A stretch of 64,000 nt of DNA from Bedellia somnulentella (GCA_963576735.1 OY755198.1:1736001-1800000), one strand, 5' to 3'; shown: positions 12,216-25,900, numbered from the stretch's first letter. Numbers and translations: made by a program. The notes: generated by a model not told the origin, from the sequence alone.

Positions 12216-13330
12216 GGAATAATTGACAGAGAAAATCTCCAGTGAAATCCCCATTTCTTCCAAACCAAGACCTGTGACACTTTTAAATTACATTCATTGC
12301 AAAGCTAATTTCATAAGCTATCAAATGGTGGTAAAGTTATATCACTCTTTGCCGTGTGTATAAGTGAATTTATGCGATAAAGATGGGTAAGTTCAAGGAA
12401 ACTTTAAATTTGTGAAAAAATTATGGTATCTCCGTAACACTTTGTGTNNNNNNNNNNNNNNNNNNNNNNNNNNNNNNNNNNNNNNNNNNNNNNNNNNNNN
12501 NNNNNNNNNNNNNNNNNNNNNNNNNNNNNNNNNNNNNNNNNNNNNNNNNNNNNNNNNNNNNNNNNNNNNNNNNNNNNNNNNNNNNNNNNNNNNNNNNNNN
12601 NNNNNNNNNNNNNNNNNNNNNNNNNNNNNNNNNNNNNNNNNNNNNNNAAGCTTATTACTTAAGCTATCAAATAATGGTATAACAGTATCCCGCTTTGCCG
12701 TCAGAGTAAGGAATAATTGACAGAGAAAATCTCCAGTGAAATCCCCATTTCTTCCAAACCAAGACCTGTGACACTTTTAAATTACATTCATTGCAAAGCT
12801 AATTTCATAAGCTATCAAATGGTGGTAAAGTTATATCACTCTTTGCCGTGTGTATAAGTGAATTTATGCGATAAAGATGGGTAAGTTCAAGGAAACTTTA
12901 AATTTGTGAAAAAATTATGGTATCTCCGTAACACTTTGTGTTTATAGTAATTGTAAAGCTTATTATTTAAGCGATCTAATGATATTTTAATTGTATTCTA
13001 ATCTTTTTATATTAATTGTTAAGAACGTGTTTAATTATCTTTAATCTAGATTTAATATTAACATAGGAGCGAAAACATAACGCAGTTTTTGGTTTATGGT
13101 TGTATCTGAGGCAAAAGCGCTCGAACTTTAAATTGAACTCGCCAAAACTAAGTTGTTTGAATAAGATACAATATTTGTTATTTTCTTTAGAAATTGTGCA
13201 TTATACATTAATCTATACTTTTTGGTTTTCTGTCAATCGTATGCTTGGATACACACTTTACTCTAAATAATTATTAAAAATATCATGTTGTATTTTCTAT
13301 TTATATTTCATATTGTCAATTATTTATTAC
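12216..13330. other. Core of fold-back element, no gene
   Basis: A degenerate satellite monomer (12216-12360) grades into AT-rich unique sequence. No transposase-like frame is visible between the arms. The N gap sits inside this core. Confidence 0.7.
12448..12647. other. 200-N assembly gap
   Basis: A run of exactly 200 N, a conventional placeholder length. The 294 bases before it (12154-12447) and the 294 after it (12648-12941) read the same. Confidence 0.95.
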
Positions 13331-16300
13331 TCCAACGGCAAAATGGGATTATGTTATACCATCATTTAATAGCTTATGTAATAAGCTTTAAAATGAATGT
13401 AACCACAAAGTGTTACGGATCTTGGTTTAGGAGAAGTGTCGATTTTTCTGGAGCGGCCGCTGTATTTCTTACAGTTGTATACGCTGTCATCTTCTCCGTC
13501 GAATATTCCTTACTCTGACGGCAAAGCGGGATACTGTTATACCATTATTTGATAGCTTAAGTAATAAGCTTTATAATGAAGGTAACCACAAAGTGTTACG
13601 GGTCTTGGTTTAGGAGAGGTGAGGATTTTTCTGGAGCGGCCGCTATATTTGTTATACTTGTAGACGCTGTCATCTTCTCCGTCGAATATTCCTTACTTTG
13701 ACGGCAAAGCGGGATACTGTAATACCATTATTTGATAGCTTAAGTAATAAGCTTTACAATGAAGGTAACCACAAAGTGTTACGGGTCTTGGTTTAGGAGA
13801 GGTGAGGATTTTTCTGGAGCGGCCGCTATATTTGTTATACTTGTAGACGCTGTCATCTTCTCCGTCGAATATTCCTTACTTTGACGGCAAAGCGGGATAC
13901 TGTAATACCATTATTTGATAGCTTAAGTAATAAGCTTTACAATGAATGTAACCACAAAGTGTTACGGGTCTTGGTTTAGGAGAAGTGAGGATTTTCTGGA
14001 GCGGCCGCCATATTTCTTACAGTTGTATACGCTGTCATCTTCACCGTCGAATATTCCTTACTCTAACGGCAAAGCAGGATACTGTTATACCATCATTTGA
14101 TAGCCTATGTAATAGGCTTTACAATGAATGTAATTACAAAGTGAAACGGGTCTTGGTTTAGGAGAGGTGAGGATTTTTCTGGAGCGGTCGCTATATTTCT
14201 TACAGTTGTATACGCTGTCATCTTCACCGTCGAATATTCCTTACTCTGACGGCAAAGCGGGACACTGTTATACCATTATTTGATAGCTTTAGTAATAAGC
14301 TTTACAATGAAGGTAACCACAAAGTGTTACGGGTCTTGGTTTAGGAGAAGTGAGGATTTTCTGGAGCGGCCGCCATATTTCTTACAGTTGTATACGCTGT
14401 CATCTTCACCGTCGAATATTCCTTACTCTAACGGCAAAGCAGGATACTGTTATACCATCATTTGATAGCCTATGTAATAGGCTTTACAATGAATGTAATT
14501 ACAAAGTGAAACGGGTCTTGGTTTAGGAGAGGTGAGGATTTTTCTGGAGCGGTCGCTATATTTCTTACAGTTGTATACGCTGTCATCTTCACCGTCGAAT
14601 ATTCCTTACTCTGACGGCAAAGCGGGATACTGTTATACCATTATTTAATAGCTTAAGTAATAAACTTTACAATGAAGGTAACCACAAAGTGTTACGGGTC
14701 TTGGTTTAGGAGAAGTGAGGATTTTCTGGAGCGGCCGCCATATTTCTTACAGTTGTATACGCTGTCATCTTCACCGTCGAATATTCCTTACTCTAACGGC
14801 AAAGCAGGATACTGTTATACCATCATTTGATAGCCTATGTAATAGGCTTTATAATGAATGTAATTACAAAGTGAAACGGGTCTTGGTTTAGGAGAGGTGA
14901 GGATTTTTCTGGAGCGGTCGCTATATTTCTTACAGTTGTATACGCTGTCATCTTCACCGTCGAATATTCCTTACTCTGACGGCAAAACGGGATACTGTTT
15001 TACCATTATTTGATAGCTTTAGTAATAAGCTTTACAATGAAGGTAACCACAAAGTGTTACGGGTCTTGGTTTAGGAGAAGTGAGGATTTTCTGGAGCGGC
15101 CGCCATATTTCTTACAGTTGTATACGCTGTCATCTTCACCGTCGAATATTCCTTACTCTAACGGCAAAGCAGGATACTGTTATACCATCATTTGATAGCC
15201 TATGTAATAGGCTTTACAATGAATGTAATTACAAAGTGAAACGGGTCTTGGTTTAGGAGAGGTGAGGATTTTTCTGGAGCGGTCGCTATATTTCTTACAG
15301 TTGTATACGCTGTCATCTTCACCGTCGAATATTCCTTACTCTGACGGCAAAGCGGGATACTGTTATACCATTATTTGATAGCTTAAGTAATAAACTTTAC
15401 AATGAAGGTAACCACAAAGTGTTACGGGTCTTGGTTTAGGAGCGGTGTGGATTTTTCTGGAGCGGCCGCTGTATTTCTTACAGTGGTATACGCTGTCATC
15501 TTCACCGTCGAATATTCCTTACTCTGATGGCAAAGCGGGATACTGTTATACCATCATTTGATAGCTTAAGTAATAAGCTTTACAATGAAGGTAACCACAA
15601 AGTATTACGGGTCTTGGTTTAGGAGAGGTGAGGATTTTTCTGGAGCGGTCGCTATATTTCTTACAGTTGTATACGCTGTCATCTTCTCCGTCGAATATTC
15701 CTTACTCTGACGGCAAAACGGGATACTGTTATACCATTTTTTGATAGCTTAAGTAATAAGCTTTACAATGAAGGTAACCACAAAGTGTTACGGGTCTTGG
15801 TTTAGGAGAGGTGAGGATTTTTCTGGAGCGGCCGCTATATTTGTTATACTTGTAGACGCTGTCATCTTCTCCGTCGAATATTCCTTACTTTGACGGCAAA
15901 GCGGGATACTGTAATACCATTATTTGATAGCTTAAGTAATAAGCTTTACAATGAATATAACCACAAAGTGTTACGGGTCTTGGTTTAGGAAAGGTGAGGA
16001 TTTTTCTGGAGCGGCCGCTATATTTCTTATACTTGTAGACGCTGTCATCTTCTCCGTCGAATATTCCTTACTTTGACGGCAAAGCGGGATTCTGTAATAC
16101 CATTATTTGATAGCTTAAGTAATAAGCTTTACAATGAATGTAACCACAAAGTGTTACGGGTCTTGGTTTAGGAAAATTGAGGATTTTTCTGGAGCGGCCG
16201 CTATATTTCTTACAGTTGTATACGCTGTCATCTTCACCGTCGAATATTCCTTACTCTGATAGCAAAGCGGGATACTGTTATACCATTATTTGATAGCTTA

Positions 16301-18578
16301 AGTAATAAGCTTTACAATGAAGGTAACCACAAAGTGTTACGGGTCTTGGTTTAGGAGAGGTGAGGATTTTTCTGGAGCGGCCGCTGTATTTCTTACAGTG
16401 GTATACGCTGTCATCTTCACCGTCGAATATTCCTTACTCTGACGGCAAAACGGGATACTGTTATACCATTATTTGATAGTTTAAGTAACAAGCTTTACAA
16501 TGAAGGTAACCACAAAGTGTTACGAGTCTTGGTTTAGGAGAAGTGAGGATTTTCTGGAGCGGCCGCCATATTTCTTACAGTTGTATACGCTGTCATCTTC
16601 ACCGTCGAATATTCCTTACTCTGACGGCAAAGCGGGATACTGTTATACCATCATTTGATAGCCTATGTAATAGGCTTTACAATGAATGTAATTACAAAGT
16701 GAAACGGGTCTTGGTTTAGGAGAGGTGAGGATTTTTCTGGAGCGGTCGCTATATTTCTTACAGTTGTTTACGCTGTCATCTTCACCGTCGAATATTCCTT
16801 ACTCTGACGGCAAAACGGGATACTGTTATACCATCATTTGATAGCTTAAGTAATAAGCTTTATAATGAAGGTAACCACAAAGTGTTACGAGTCTTGGTTT
16901 AGGAGAATTGAGGATTTTTCTGGAGCGACCGCTATATTTCTTACAGTTGTATACGCTGTCATCTTCACCGTCGAATATTCCTTACTCTGACGGGAAAGCG
17001 GGATACTGTTATACCATTATTTGATAGCTTAAGTAATAAGCTTTACAATGAAGGTAACCACAAAGTGTTACGGGTCTTGGTTTAGGAGAGGTGAGGATTT
17101 TTCTGGAGCGGCCGCTGTATTTCTTACAGTGGTATACGCTGTCATCTTCACCGTCGAATATTCCTTACTCTGACGGCAAAACGGGATACTGTAATACCAT
17201 TATTTGATAGCTTAAGTAATAAGCTTTACAATGAATGTAACCACAAAGTGTTACGGGTCTTGGATTAGGAGAATTGAGGATTTTTCTGGAGCGGCCGCCA
17301 TATTTCTTACAGTTGTATACGCTGTCATCTTCACCGTCGAATATGCCTTACTCTGACGGCAAAGCGGGATACTGTTATACCATCATTTCATAGTTTATGT
17401 AATAGGCTTTACAATGAATATAATCACAAAGTGTTACGGGTCTTGGTTTAGGAGAGGTGAGGATTTTTCTGGAGCGGCCGCTGTATTTCTTACAGTGGTA
17501 TACGCTGTCATCTTCACCGTCGAATATTCCTTACTCTGACGGCAAAACGGGATACTGTTATACCATTATTTGATAGTTTAAGTAACAAGCTTTACAATGA
17601 AGGTAACCACAAAGTGTTACGAGTCTTGGTTTAGGAGAAGTGAGGATTTTCTGGAGCGGCCGCCATATTTCTTACAGTTGTATACGCTGTCATCTTCACC
17701 GTCGAATATTCCTTACTCTGACGGCAAAGCGGGATACTGTTATACCATCATTTGATAGCCTATGTAATAGGCTTTACAATGAATGTAATTACAAAGTGAA
17801 ACGGGTCTTGGTTTAGGAGAGGTGAGGATTTTTCTGGAGCGGTCGCTATATTTCTTACAGTTGTTTACGCTGTCATCTTCACCGTCCAATATTCCTTACT
17901 CTGACGGCAAAACGGGATACTGTTATACCATCATTTGATAGCTTAAGTAATAAGCTTTATAATGAAGGTAACCACAAAGTGTTACGAGTCTTGGTTTAGG
18001 AGAATTGAGGATTTTTCTGGAGCGACCGCTATATTTCTTACAGTTGTATACGCTGTCATCTTCACCGTCGAATATTCCTTACTCTGACGGCAAAGCGGGA
18101 TACTGTTATACCATTATTTGATAGCTTAAGTAATAAGCTTTACAATGAAGGTAACCACAAAGTGTTACGGGTCTTCGTTTAGGAGAGGTGAGGATTTTTC
18201 TGGAGCGCCCGCTGTATTTCTTACAGTGGTATACGCTGTCATCTTCACCGTCGAATATTCCTTACTCTGACGGCAAAACGGGATACTGTAATACCATTAT
18301 TTGATAGCTTAAGTAATAAGCTTTACAATGAATGTAACCACAAAGTGTTACGGGTCTTGGATTAGGAGAATTGAGGATTTTTCTGGAGCGGCCGCCATAT
18401 TTCTTACAGTTGTATACGCTGTCATCTTCACCGTCGAATATGCCTTACTCTGACGGCAAAGCGGGATACTGTTATACCATCATTTCATAGTTTATGTAAT
18501 AGGCTTTACAATGAATATAATCACAAAGTGTTACGGGTCTTGGTTTAGGAGAAGTGACGATTTTTCTGGAGCGGCTCC
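13331..18578 (+). repeat. Right satellite arm, ~28 monomers of ~183 bp
   Basis: The same monomer as the left arm, in opposite orientation. Periods of several monomers are visible: variants recur about 365 and 730 bp apart at 14.0-15.2 kb, and a six-monomer block of about 1097 bp starting near 16.4 kb is repeated near 17.5 kb. Confidence 0.95.
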
Positions 18579-18789
18579 CATGCTTAATTTCATTTTATCT
18601 GCAGGCTTTGGCACTGTCTACAGTTGATAGGGATGTATGTCCGGATAAGTATCGAGACATATAACATAATAACTAGTGAAAACTTTGGATTTACATGTTA
18701 TTCTGGTAAATGGAACCAAAAAGTATTTTACTTCTTAATTTGGTCGTATTATAATGGCTGCCAGTTTTGGCTGCCAACTTCACACAGGT
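18579..18789. repeat. Right unique terminal inverted repeat of fold-back element
   Basis: Inverse of 6933-7144, ending at GCCAACTTCACACAGGT just before the 9-bp duplication. Confidence 0.85.
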
Positions 18790-18798
18790 TATAAAATG

Positions 18799-19158
18799 TA
18801 CATTGAAAAGCAAACATTCTTGTACTTATCATCTTTAGAAAAAATATTTTCAACTAGCTTTCCGCCCACGGCTTCCACGGTTGTATTGCGGAATGAAGCA
18901 CAACTATAAGAAAACTTCGCATTCCCACGATTTACCTCGGGAATATCATTTTTTCCGGGATAAAACCCTATTATTTAATCTCGACTTCTAACTTTACGTC
19001 TGCAAAATTTCAAAGCAATCGGTTTCGTAGTTACGGCGTGAAAGCGGAACAAACAAATAAACAACACTTTCCAATTTAAAAAAATAGTAAGGATAAGTCG
19101 ATAATAAATAAATCAGTACAATAATAATATTTATTTTGTTAACTATTTCTGTTTGTTA
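18799..19158. other. Non-coding flank
   Basis: No gene seen. It includes GATTTACC and CGTCTGCAAAATTTCAAAGC blocks of the type common in dispersed repeats, but I could not delimit one. Confidence 0.35.
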
Positions 19159-19410
19159 ATTATCATGGTTGTTAACGGTGAGGGAAAACATCGTGAGGAA
19201 ACCCACATGGCTGAGTTGTACTTAGTTATGTGACAGTGTATTCGTACAAAACGGGGCGATAGGCTTGCCCCCTATCACGTGAGTACACTGTCCATGCAAA
19301 ACGTGGGTACTCTGAACACCAGGTGACAAAGTCACGTGATGTTCAGAAGTATTAGTACCTCTGCCAACCCCTTGGGGGATATTCGGCGTGAACGTTTATG
19401 CTTATGCTTA
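19159..19410 (+). repeat. SINE-T 3' fragment
   Basis: Starts at ATCATGGTTGTTAACGGTGA and runs to the tail GCGTGAACGTTTATGCTTA. The tRNA-like head is absent, as in a 5'-truncated retrotransposed copy. Confidence 0.8.
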
Positions 19411-19677
19411 TTATTTCTGTTTGGCCCGATTGTGACATGAATTAAACAGGCAGATAGTTTATGTAATGAGGAGTAAATAAGGTTGACGAGTAAATAAAAT
19501 TAGGATATTTTTTTTAATACTGTAGTAATACCTACTAGTATCCGTTTCAAGACCAAAAAAGATAGTTAAATAATTCGAAACTATTTAAAGCTTTGACTAT
19601 CGTATTCTATTTGACAAAAACTAACACCAAATAATCTAAAACAATTTTCTTCCAGACAAAACTGCTATGCTACAACC

Positions 19678-19977
19678 ATGAAACCAACCACAGCGATCGC
19701 CATCTTGTTTCTCATTCCTGTCATTCTATCCGACACCATAGACAACGACCAAAACCGCGAGGTTGCGTTTGTCAAAGATCCACTACTGAGAAGTACCGAT
19801 GGTAAAACGGAACTGTACGATACGGAAACGACAGAAACGTATGACGTCACTAATGCTATGGAAGCTGAGAATGTCAGTGACGTCACTACAGAAACGTCAG
19901 CGATGGTGGATGCGACGACGGAGGATGATAATGTTACGACAGGCGGGGTTGATGTGAGTGAGGAAGATAAAAATAAG
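19678..19977 (+). CDS. vWA-like gene, coding exon 1
   Basis: Signal peptide and acidic Thr-rich stretch (residues 1-100), with sequons NVS and NVT. The donor is AAG|GTAAGA and the exon ends in phase 0. The open frame runs past the donor for only a few codons. Confidence 0.85.
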
Positions 19978-22900
19978 GTAAGAGCTCTAGATTTCATTCA
20001 ATATAATTAAGTTTTATACATTTTACCCGAAATTTTAGAAAGAGAACGGTAGATAGCGATATTATGAAAGTCCGATACGTTCACTTGTTCCCTCTTTTGC
20101 ACTTTTCGTGTAACACCTACATGGTTGATTACATGAAGAAGATGGATGAGAGTAAAGTTGTGAAATAGATATAAAGAGCTATGCGAATAGTAAAGACAAT
20201 AGTAGGCGTATTTAGACCACATAGAGGATGTAGACAGTAAAACAGTATGTTGAAAATATTGATTATGAAGATTTTTTATCCGTTATATCTCTTGCTCTAT
20301 GTTATAAATTCTTCGGGCTTCGAGCCATCACCTCTCTAAATAATTATTGTAGCAGCCAATACAAAATATAAATAGATAGATAGATCATCAATAAATAGAT
20401 GTTTGTTGGACATAGACCTTCCCGAAATGTCTCAAGAACGACCGGTCCTGCGGTATCCTGTGTTCATCCATCGGTCGCGCGCGACTCTCACTAATTCATC
20501 AGTTTACTTCAAGGCCTTTGAGGCCAGCAGTTAGCATCACTTCAAAGTCTCATAAGCGTAATGATATGACATTTCTGTTTAAAATTTTCCAGACTGAACC
20601 ACCAAAATCGACTACAGAAGCAATCACCGCAAAGCCAATCAAGCATGATGATCCAGAAGTCATTGGACAGAGAAGTCCAAAAACGGAAATAAGTAAGTCG
20701 ATATTTTAACAATACTAGTGGGTAATGAGTTTATTTTAAATTTCCCGACCAATCACAGCGCAGCTCTTTTGAATTTCTAGTGCTTTTTTTCTGATTGGCC
20801 GGTTTGCAAAAATTCCGACCAATCACAGCGCATCTCTGATCGACTAAAGTTTGCGCGCGCTTATGACACTCAAGCAAAGTCTATGGGCCAAAATCGAAAC
20901 TTTGAAATTCTGTAACAATTAACTTAATCCAGTTACATCAGATGTCTGAATTTTGTGCACACCACGGCCGCGAACTGTACAAAACGATACCTGAACCAAA
21001 TTTCTAGCTTAACTCATCGCGTCACAGGCTTCCGGGCAAGAAAGAGGCTTACAGAAATAATATATAAAGATATGGATACTTATCTACTAATTCTCAACCT
21101 CTAAGTGTTTTTTTTAATAAGCACACTGTATGCATTCAAACAAGTGTTGAAGAAAAGGCGAGTTAAAAGATAGAATACTTGATGATGGAGGTTTCCGAGC
21201 AACTCATAGATACAAATCTCAGATACCTTACTTAAAACATATATATAGTCGCCATTAGAGAAAATAGAGTGCAAACTAAGAATCAACGGATTTTGTGATT
21301 TCAAAACATCTTTTAGAGGGATTTTTTATTAACTTAAATAATATGACCGATCTAATAGTTCTTAATTAACAAGAAGACAAATAAATTATCACAAGGCAAT
21401 AAAGATGTAAGAATATTATTATGTTAATTTGGATTATATTATGTTTTCAGTATTATTATTTTTCATGTTTGTTTTTATGATTAAATTTTAAGTCAATATG
21501 TTTAGTTTAAGATTTTAATTAATATTTTAAGTTAATTTTAAGTTATACTTATATTTAGATTTATATTGCTGTGCCCTAAAGGGTCCACATTGGTACTTAA
21601 TTATCTTTGTAAGATCATATAACATGTGGAATGCAAATAAAGAATTTGAATAAATTTCACTTCTGAATCGGGTTAGAGATGACTGAGGCACAAATAACAT
21701 GGCATAAACGTTCCCGCCGTTTATCCCCGAAGGGGTTGGCAGAGGTACCAATACTTCTGAACTCACATGGCAGCGCCATCTAGTGTCCAGAGAAGATACC
21801 CACGTTTTGCTTGGACAGTGTAATCACGAATCAAAGACAAAAATCTAATCGTCTAAACGGCATTATTAGTAAAAAGGTGCGCGCAAGCCTCAAATTTCAC
21901 AAGTCAACCAATTCTTTAGCCACTTTAAAAAAATCAGAGAGTACATTTTGTTGCGATACGCTCCCAACAAAATTTTCTTAACAATCCAATTTTCTAAACA
22001 CAACCAATCCAACTCAAAGGGAAGATAACGTTTTAACCACCACTTTTCCTCATTACAGAAGACCAGCAAGAACCCAAAACCCGTCCCACATCATCAAGCA
22101 CCGCAGCTCCTCACGACGAAGCTTCCCAAATAATGACTATCAGAGAATGGCTCGAAGACCCTTATCTTAGAACTCCTGCTGGTTTGCTGGTGCCTTTGAG
22201 AGCTACAGCGCTAAGTCGAGCTTTGGCCTTGTGGAACAATTTGATCACTGCTGATGAACCGCTGAAGATTGATGATATTATTGTCATCGGGTTTGATGCT
22301 AATGGTGAGCTGGATTTGAAATATAAAAGGAAAGTGGATGGTAATGTTAGTAGAGAACGATGAAAAAAAATGTATTGAGGAGGTCATGAGTTGAAATAAG
22401 ATGAGGAAGAGATTATCCATCACCTTTTACACGAGCCTGAACAAGTCTCTTTTCCTTCTCTCTCATTTGTATTTTTTCTCATATTTTTATTTTTTTATTT
22501 TTCTAACGTTGGACTCATGGTCTTGTAAGAAGGTTTTCTGTCACTTTGCCTCTATATCTTTTTTGCCAGTGTATCTCCTCTATGTGCCCAAACCACCTTA
22601 ACGTTATTTTTATATTTTTCACACTACGTTATCTTACACAAATAATCGTTCACGAATCACAATATTACTCACTCTGTCGCCGTGTAGTGTCGCGTCGGCT
22701 TAGAATAGCACCACCCCGTTTCTACCGATGGGTGTACGTAAGAGGCGACTAACGGTATTCGGGCTTTTAAGGGATTTTTGGGCGATGCGGTTGGAGACCC
22801 ATCACCAACAACCTTTACTTTACCATCTTTACCCCACTCAATTTTCCAAAGGAGGCTGAGGAATTTCTAATTCCTTAGCTCTGGCTACCCCTTCTAGGGA

Positions 22901-25900
22901 TTTATAGCCGTGAGTATATGTATGTATGTATGTCGCACATATTGTTGTATAAGGGTAATCCTCAAAGCTTTGAGCCGTGAAAGAATGATGGCGTGTCTCA
23001 TGGTGTCGTGTGGTGCCGGCTTAGAATGTCACAAGTAGGGATACCAGATTTTTTTTCGGCCCATACGGGACAAATTCTTCAAAAGGCTAAAAAATACGGG
23101 ATTTCAGTTTTATACCCGGGACAAAAGAAAAAAGAATATTACGAGTATGTGGTGTCATTCTGTATAATTTTTTGTATTTTTAAGATATAGTACTTTTCAG
23201 AGAAGTGAGTAACTTTTAACATATTTTTGTTACTTTTTACATATAGTCCGGTTAATTTAGACATCCAAGGCTACATTAATTCCCATCCAGCTGAAAGTTG
23301 GTATAATAGGCTATTTGACTGTAATAAAAATACACATTTCCTTTATTTCATTAGTCTTCATATTTCTTTTTTGGAGCAATATGTAATAATGCGAGATAAA
23401 ATATTGCATTATTTCACTAAAACTGTCTTCTAAAATAAGTATTTTTGATGCAACTGTCACGTGACTAAAAACGACCGTGATTGGCTATTTCTATTATGAC
23501 GTAGATCGCGCATAAACAGACTGTGTATCACTTCGCTCATTGGTGGTTAATGCGGAATTGACGTCATTTGTGCTACAGCCGCCATATTACTTAAAGTCGC
23601 GTTTTCGCGGCACATTTGAGTATTGCATTTTATTTTTAGATTTTTTAATGAAATAGGTAAAATGAAGACAAAAAATATTTTTTTAGGGCTCCTTATAAAC
23701 AAATTAACACTGTAAGATAGTTTTCAAAACTTAGTCAAATAGCCTATTGTTAAAAATTTAATTATAAATAAAGCCTAAAAATTTCCATAAATCTCGTGCG
23801 TGTTTTTTCAAGAGTACCTTGAAAAGAATGATATTTTCTGACTAATCATATCGAGATGACAAAGAGCCTGTGAAATTATTGTAGAAACTCTTTCTATTTC
23901 TCTTGCATCAGCCGAAATCACGCATTACGTCTCTCGCTTGACTCCCATGCATTTCTTCTACTGAAAGCGTATCCGATTCGATCTTCTTCGTGGTAACTTC
24001 AACAGACAACATTATGTTTTTGCAAACGACAAATACGCCAAAACCTTTTCTTTCTTCTCCTTCGTTTGTGATTATTTTCTGCGTTGCGCGTGTGTAATAG
24101 TCGAGCGTAGATCGATTGATTTGCAAGTAGAAATTGATGCATGGCTAAAATACGGGACACAGACTGCCCGTCGGGACATTTCAAAAAAGGCTTAAAATAC
24201 AGGACGTTTTGGGAAATACGGGAGGTCTGGCAACGCTAGTCACAAGCCCTTTCAACCCACGGGTGTCGTAAGAGGCGACTAAGGGTATTGGGTTTTTAAA
24301 GTGGTTTTTTGGGAAATGTGGTTTGAGACCCATCACCAACGATACTTTATTTCTATCATCTTGTCCCCACGCAACTTCCAAAGATTTATAGCCGTGAGTA
24401 TATACTACTTATGTATGTAGTATTTAAAAAGCTTCAAATTTGTATACCGCGATCTGAATCCAGATTCCTTAGGTCTGAGAAAACCATGGATCAAATAAAC
24501 CATCTAATATTACTTTCCAGGTGTAAGCTGGAGATCGCGACACAACCTAGCGGCCCCGGGTTCGAATTCCGGAAGCAGAGCTGTCACTGAAGTGTTGTCG
24601 AAACTACTTTATAAGCATCAGGTGGGTTTATGGTGTAAGATTGAATATAAAATAATAATTATGGTTTTGAATTGGGCGGCTGTATTTTGTATTTTCTCTC
24701 AATTTTTTTTGGTATCGACTCGATTCAAAGGGTCACTATCACTACTCTTTGAATCGAGTCGATAATATTATATCCAAATGCAGAAACAGGCCTGCCTTTA
24801 TCACATGAAATACACTTTCCATACGAAAACTGAATACTCTGAATACCCAGGGACTCAAATGTCACGTGATGCACCGAAGTATTATTTCCATCCCTCAATA
24901 CTTCTTGACCAGATTGGAAACGTTCTTATAAAGGCGGGGGTCCGAAGTGAGAAGAATAAAAGAGCATGTATGATAAGAATAATGAATATAAGGGAAGCAA
25001 GAGAGGTTTGTCAAAATCGTACTAAGTGACGATTGATAGTCTCTGCATACCCCAATGGGAATAATGGGCGTGAGTATAAGTAAGTAAGTATTCTAGAGAC
25101 TAACTTACTAAACGAACGACCAAAGTATTATAATAATAAAATGTTAATAGCAGCATAAGGCCGCGGCGACGGTGATAAACCGTGACGAAGCGATTCGTCG
25201 CGCGATATGAGATCGCCACTGTTTACCTAAAACAGCGACAGCGCGATCATGAGCGACGCGATTTTTGGTAAACATAAAAAAATATATTACTATTAAAAAA
25301 GAAGCCATAAAAAACATAATCTATATCACAATTCGCTAAATATCACAGATGCAGAGCAGTGGTCGTGTAATGCAACCTGTGCCAAGCAAGGGCGGACTGC
25401 TATAAATTAATATAAATAAGCTATCTAATTTAGCTAAATACCAGGACAATTCTTGTCAAAATATGTTCAGACCTAAAACGAAACAAAGAGACAAAAGCAG
25501 TCAATAAAAAAAATTGATAAAATTTTCGTTTGTGGACATGTTTTTCTATAATTGATTTCCATACACACATATACTCACGGCTATAAATCCCTAAAAGGGG
25601 TAGCCAGAGCTGAGAAATCAGAAACTCCTCAGCCACTTTTGGAAGTCGAGTGGGAAAAAGATGGTAGAATAAAGGTTGTTGGTGATGGGTTTTCAACTTC
25701 ATCGCCCAAAAATCCCTTAAAAAGCCCCAAGTCCGTTAGTCACCTCTTACGTACACCCACCGGAAGATATGGGGTAGTGCTACTCTAAGCCGACACTACA
25801 CAGCTGATTGATTAATTAAGAAAAAAAGAAAGTAAATCATTTATTTGGCAAAAAATATTACAATTTTGAGTAACAACAAATTGAACACATATATCATATT

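Larger units (their letters stand above)
6933..18789. mobile_element. Giant fold-back transposon with satellite arms
   Basis: The outermost bases are inverted: ACCTGTGTGAAGTTGGCAGC at 6933 and its complement ending at 18789. TATAAAATG stands directly outside both ends (6924-6932 and 18790-18798), a perfect 9-bp target duplication. Inside, about 210 bp of unique terminal sequence on each side is inverted, followed by ~5-kb inverted arrays of a ~183-bp monomer and a non-coding core. Nine-bp duplications are known for Mutator-like elements and for Drosophila FB fold-back elements, whose arms are also tandem repeats. I see no transposase gene, so it is non-autonomous. The length includes an arbitrary 200-N gap. 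Confidence 0.85.
23005..24414 (+). repeat. SINE-A copy split by a hAT-like element
   Basis: The head (GTCGTGTGGTGCCGGCTTAG, 23005-23035) and the rest (24239-24414, from CACAAGCCCTTTCAACCC to GTGAGTATATAC) form one SINE-A once 23036-24238 and one copy of the 8-bp duplication are ignored. Confidence 0.8.

Noticed and set aside
12412..12720. Open frames spanning the N gap
   Set aside because: They exist only because N bases contain no stop codons.
7601..15195. Open frames of 61-77 codons that repeat with the same protein sequence
   Set aside because: They are translations of the ~183-bp satellite monomer on both arms, recur at multiples of the monomer length and have no conserved protein features.
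19665..19997. 110-codon minus-strand frame opposite exon 1
   Set aside because: It is the Ser/Val/Thr-rich antisense shadow of the Thr/Glu-rich exon 1, which has the signal peptide and splice sites.
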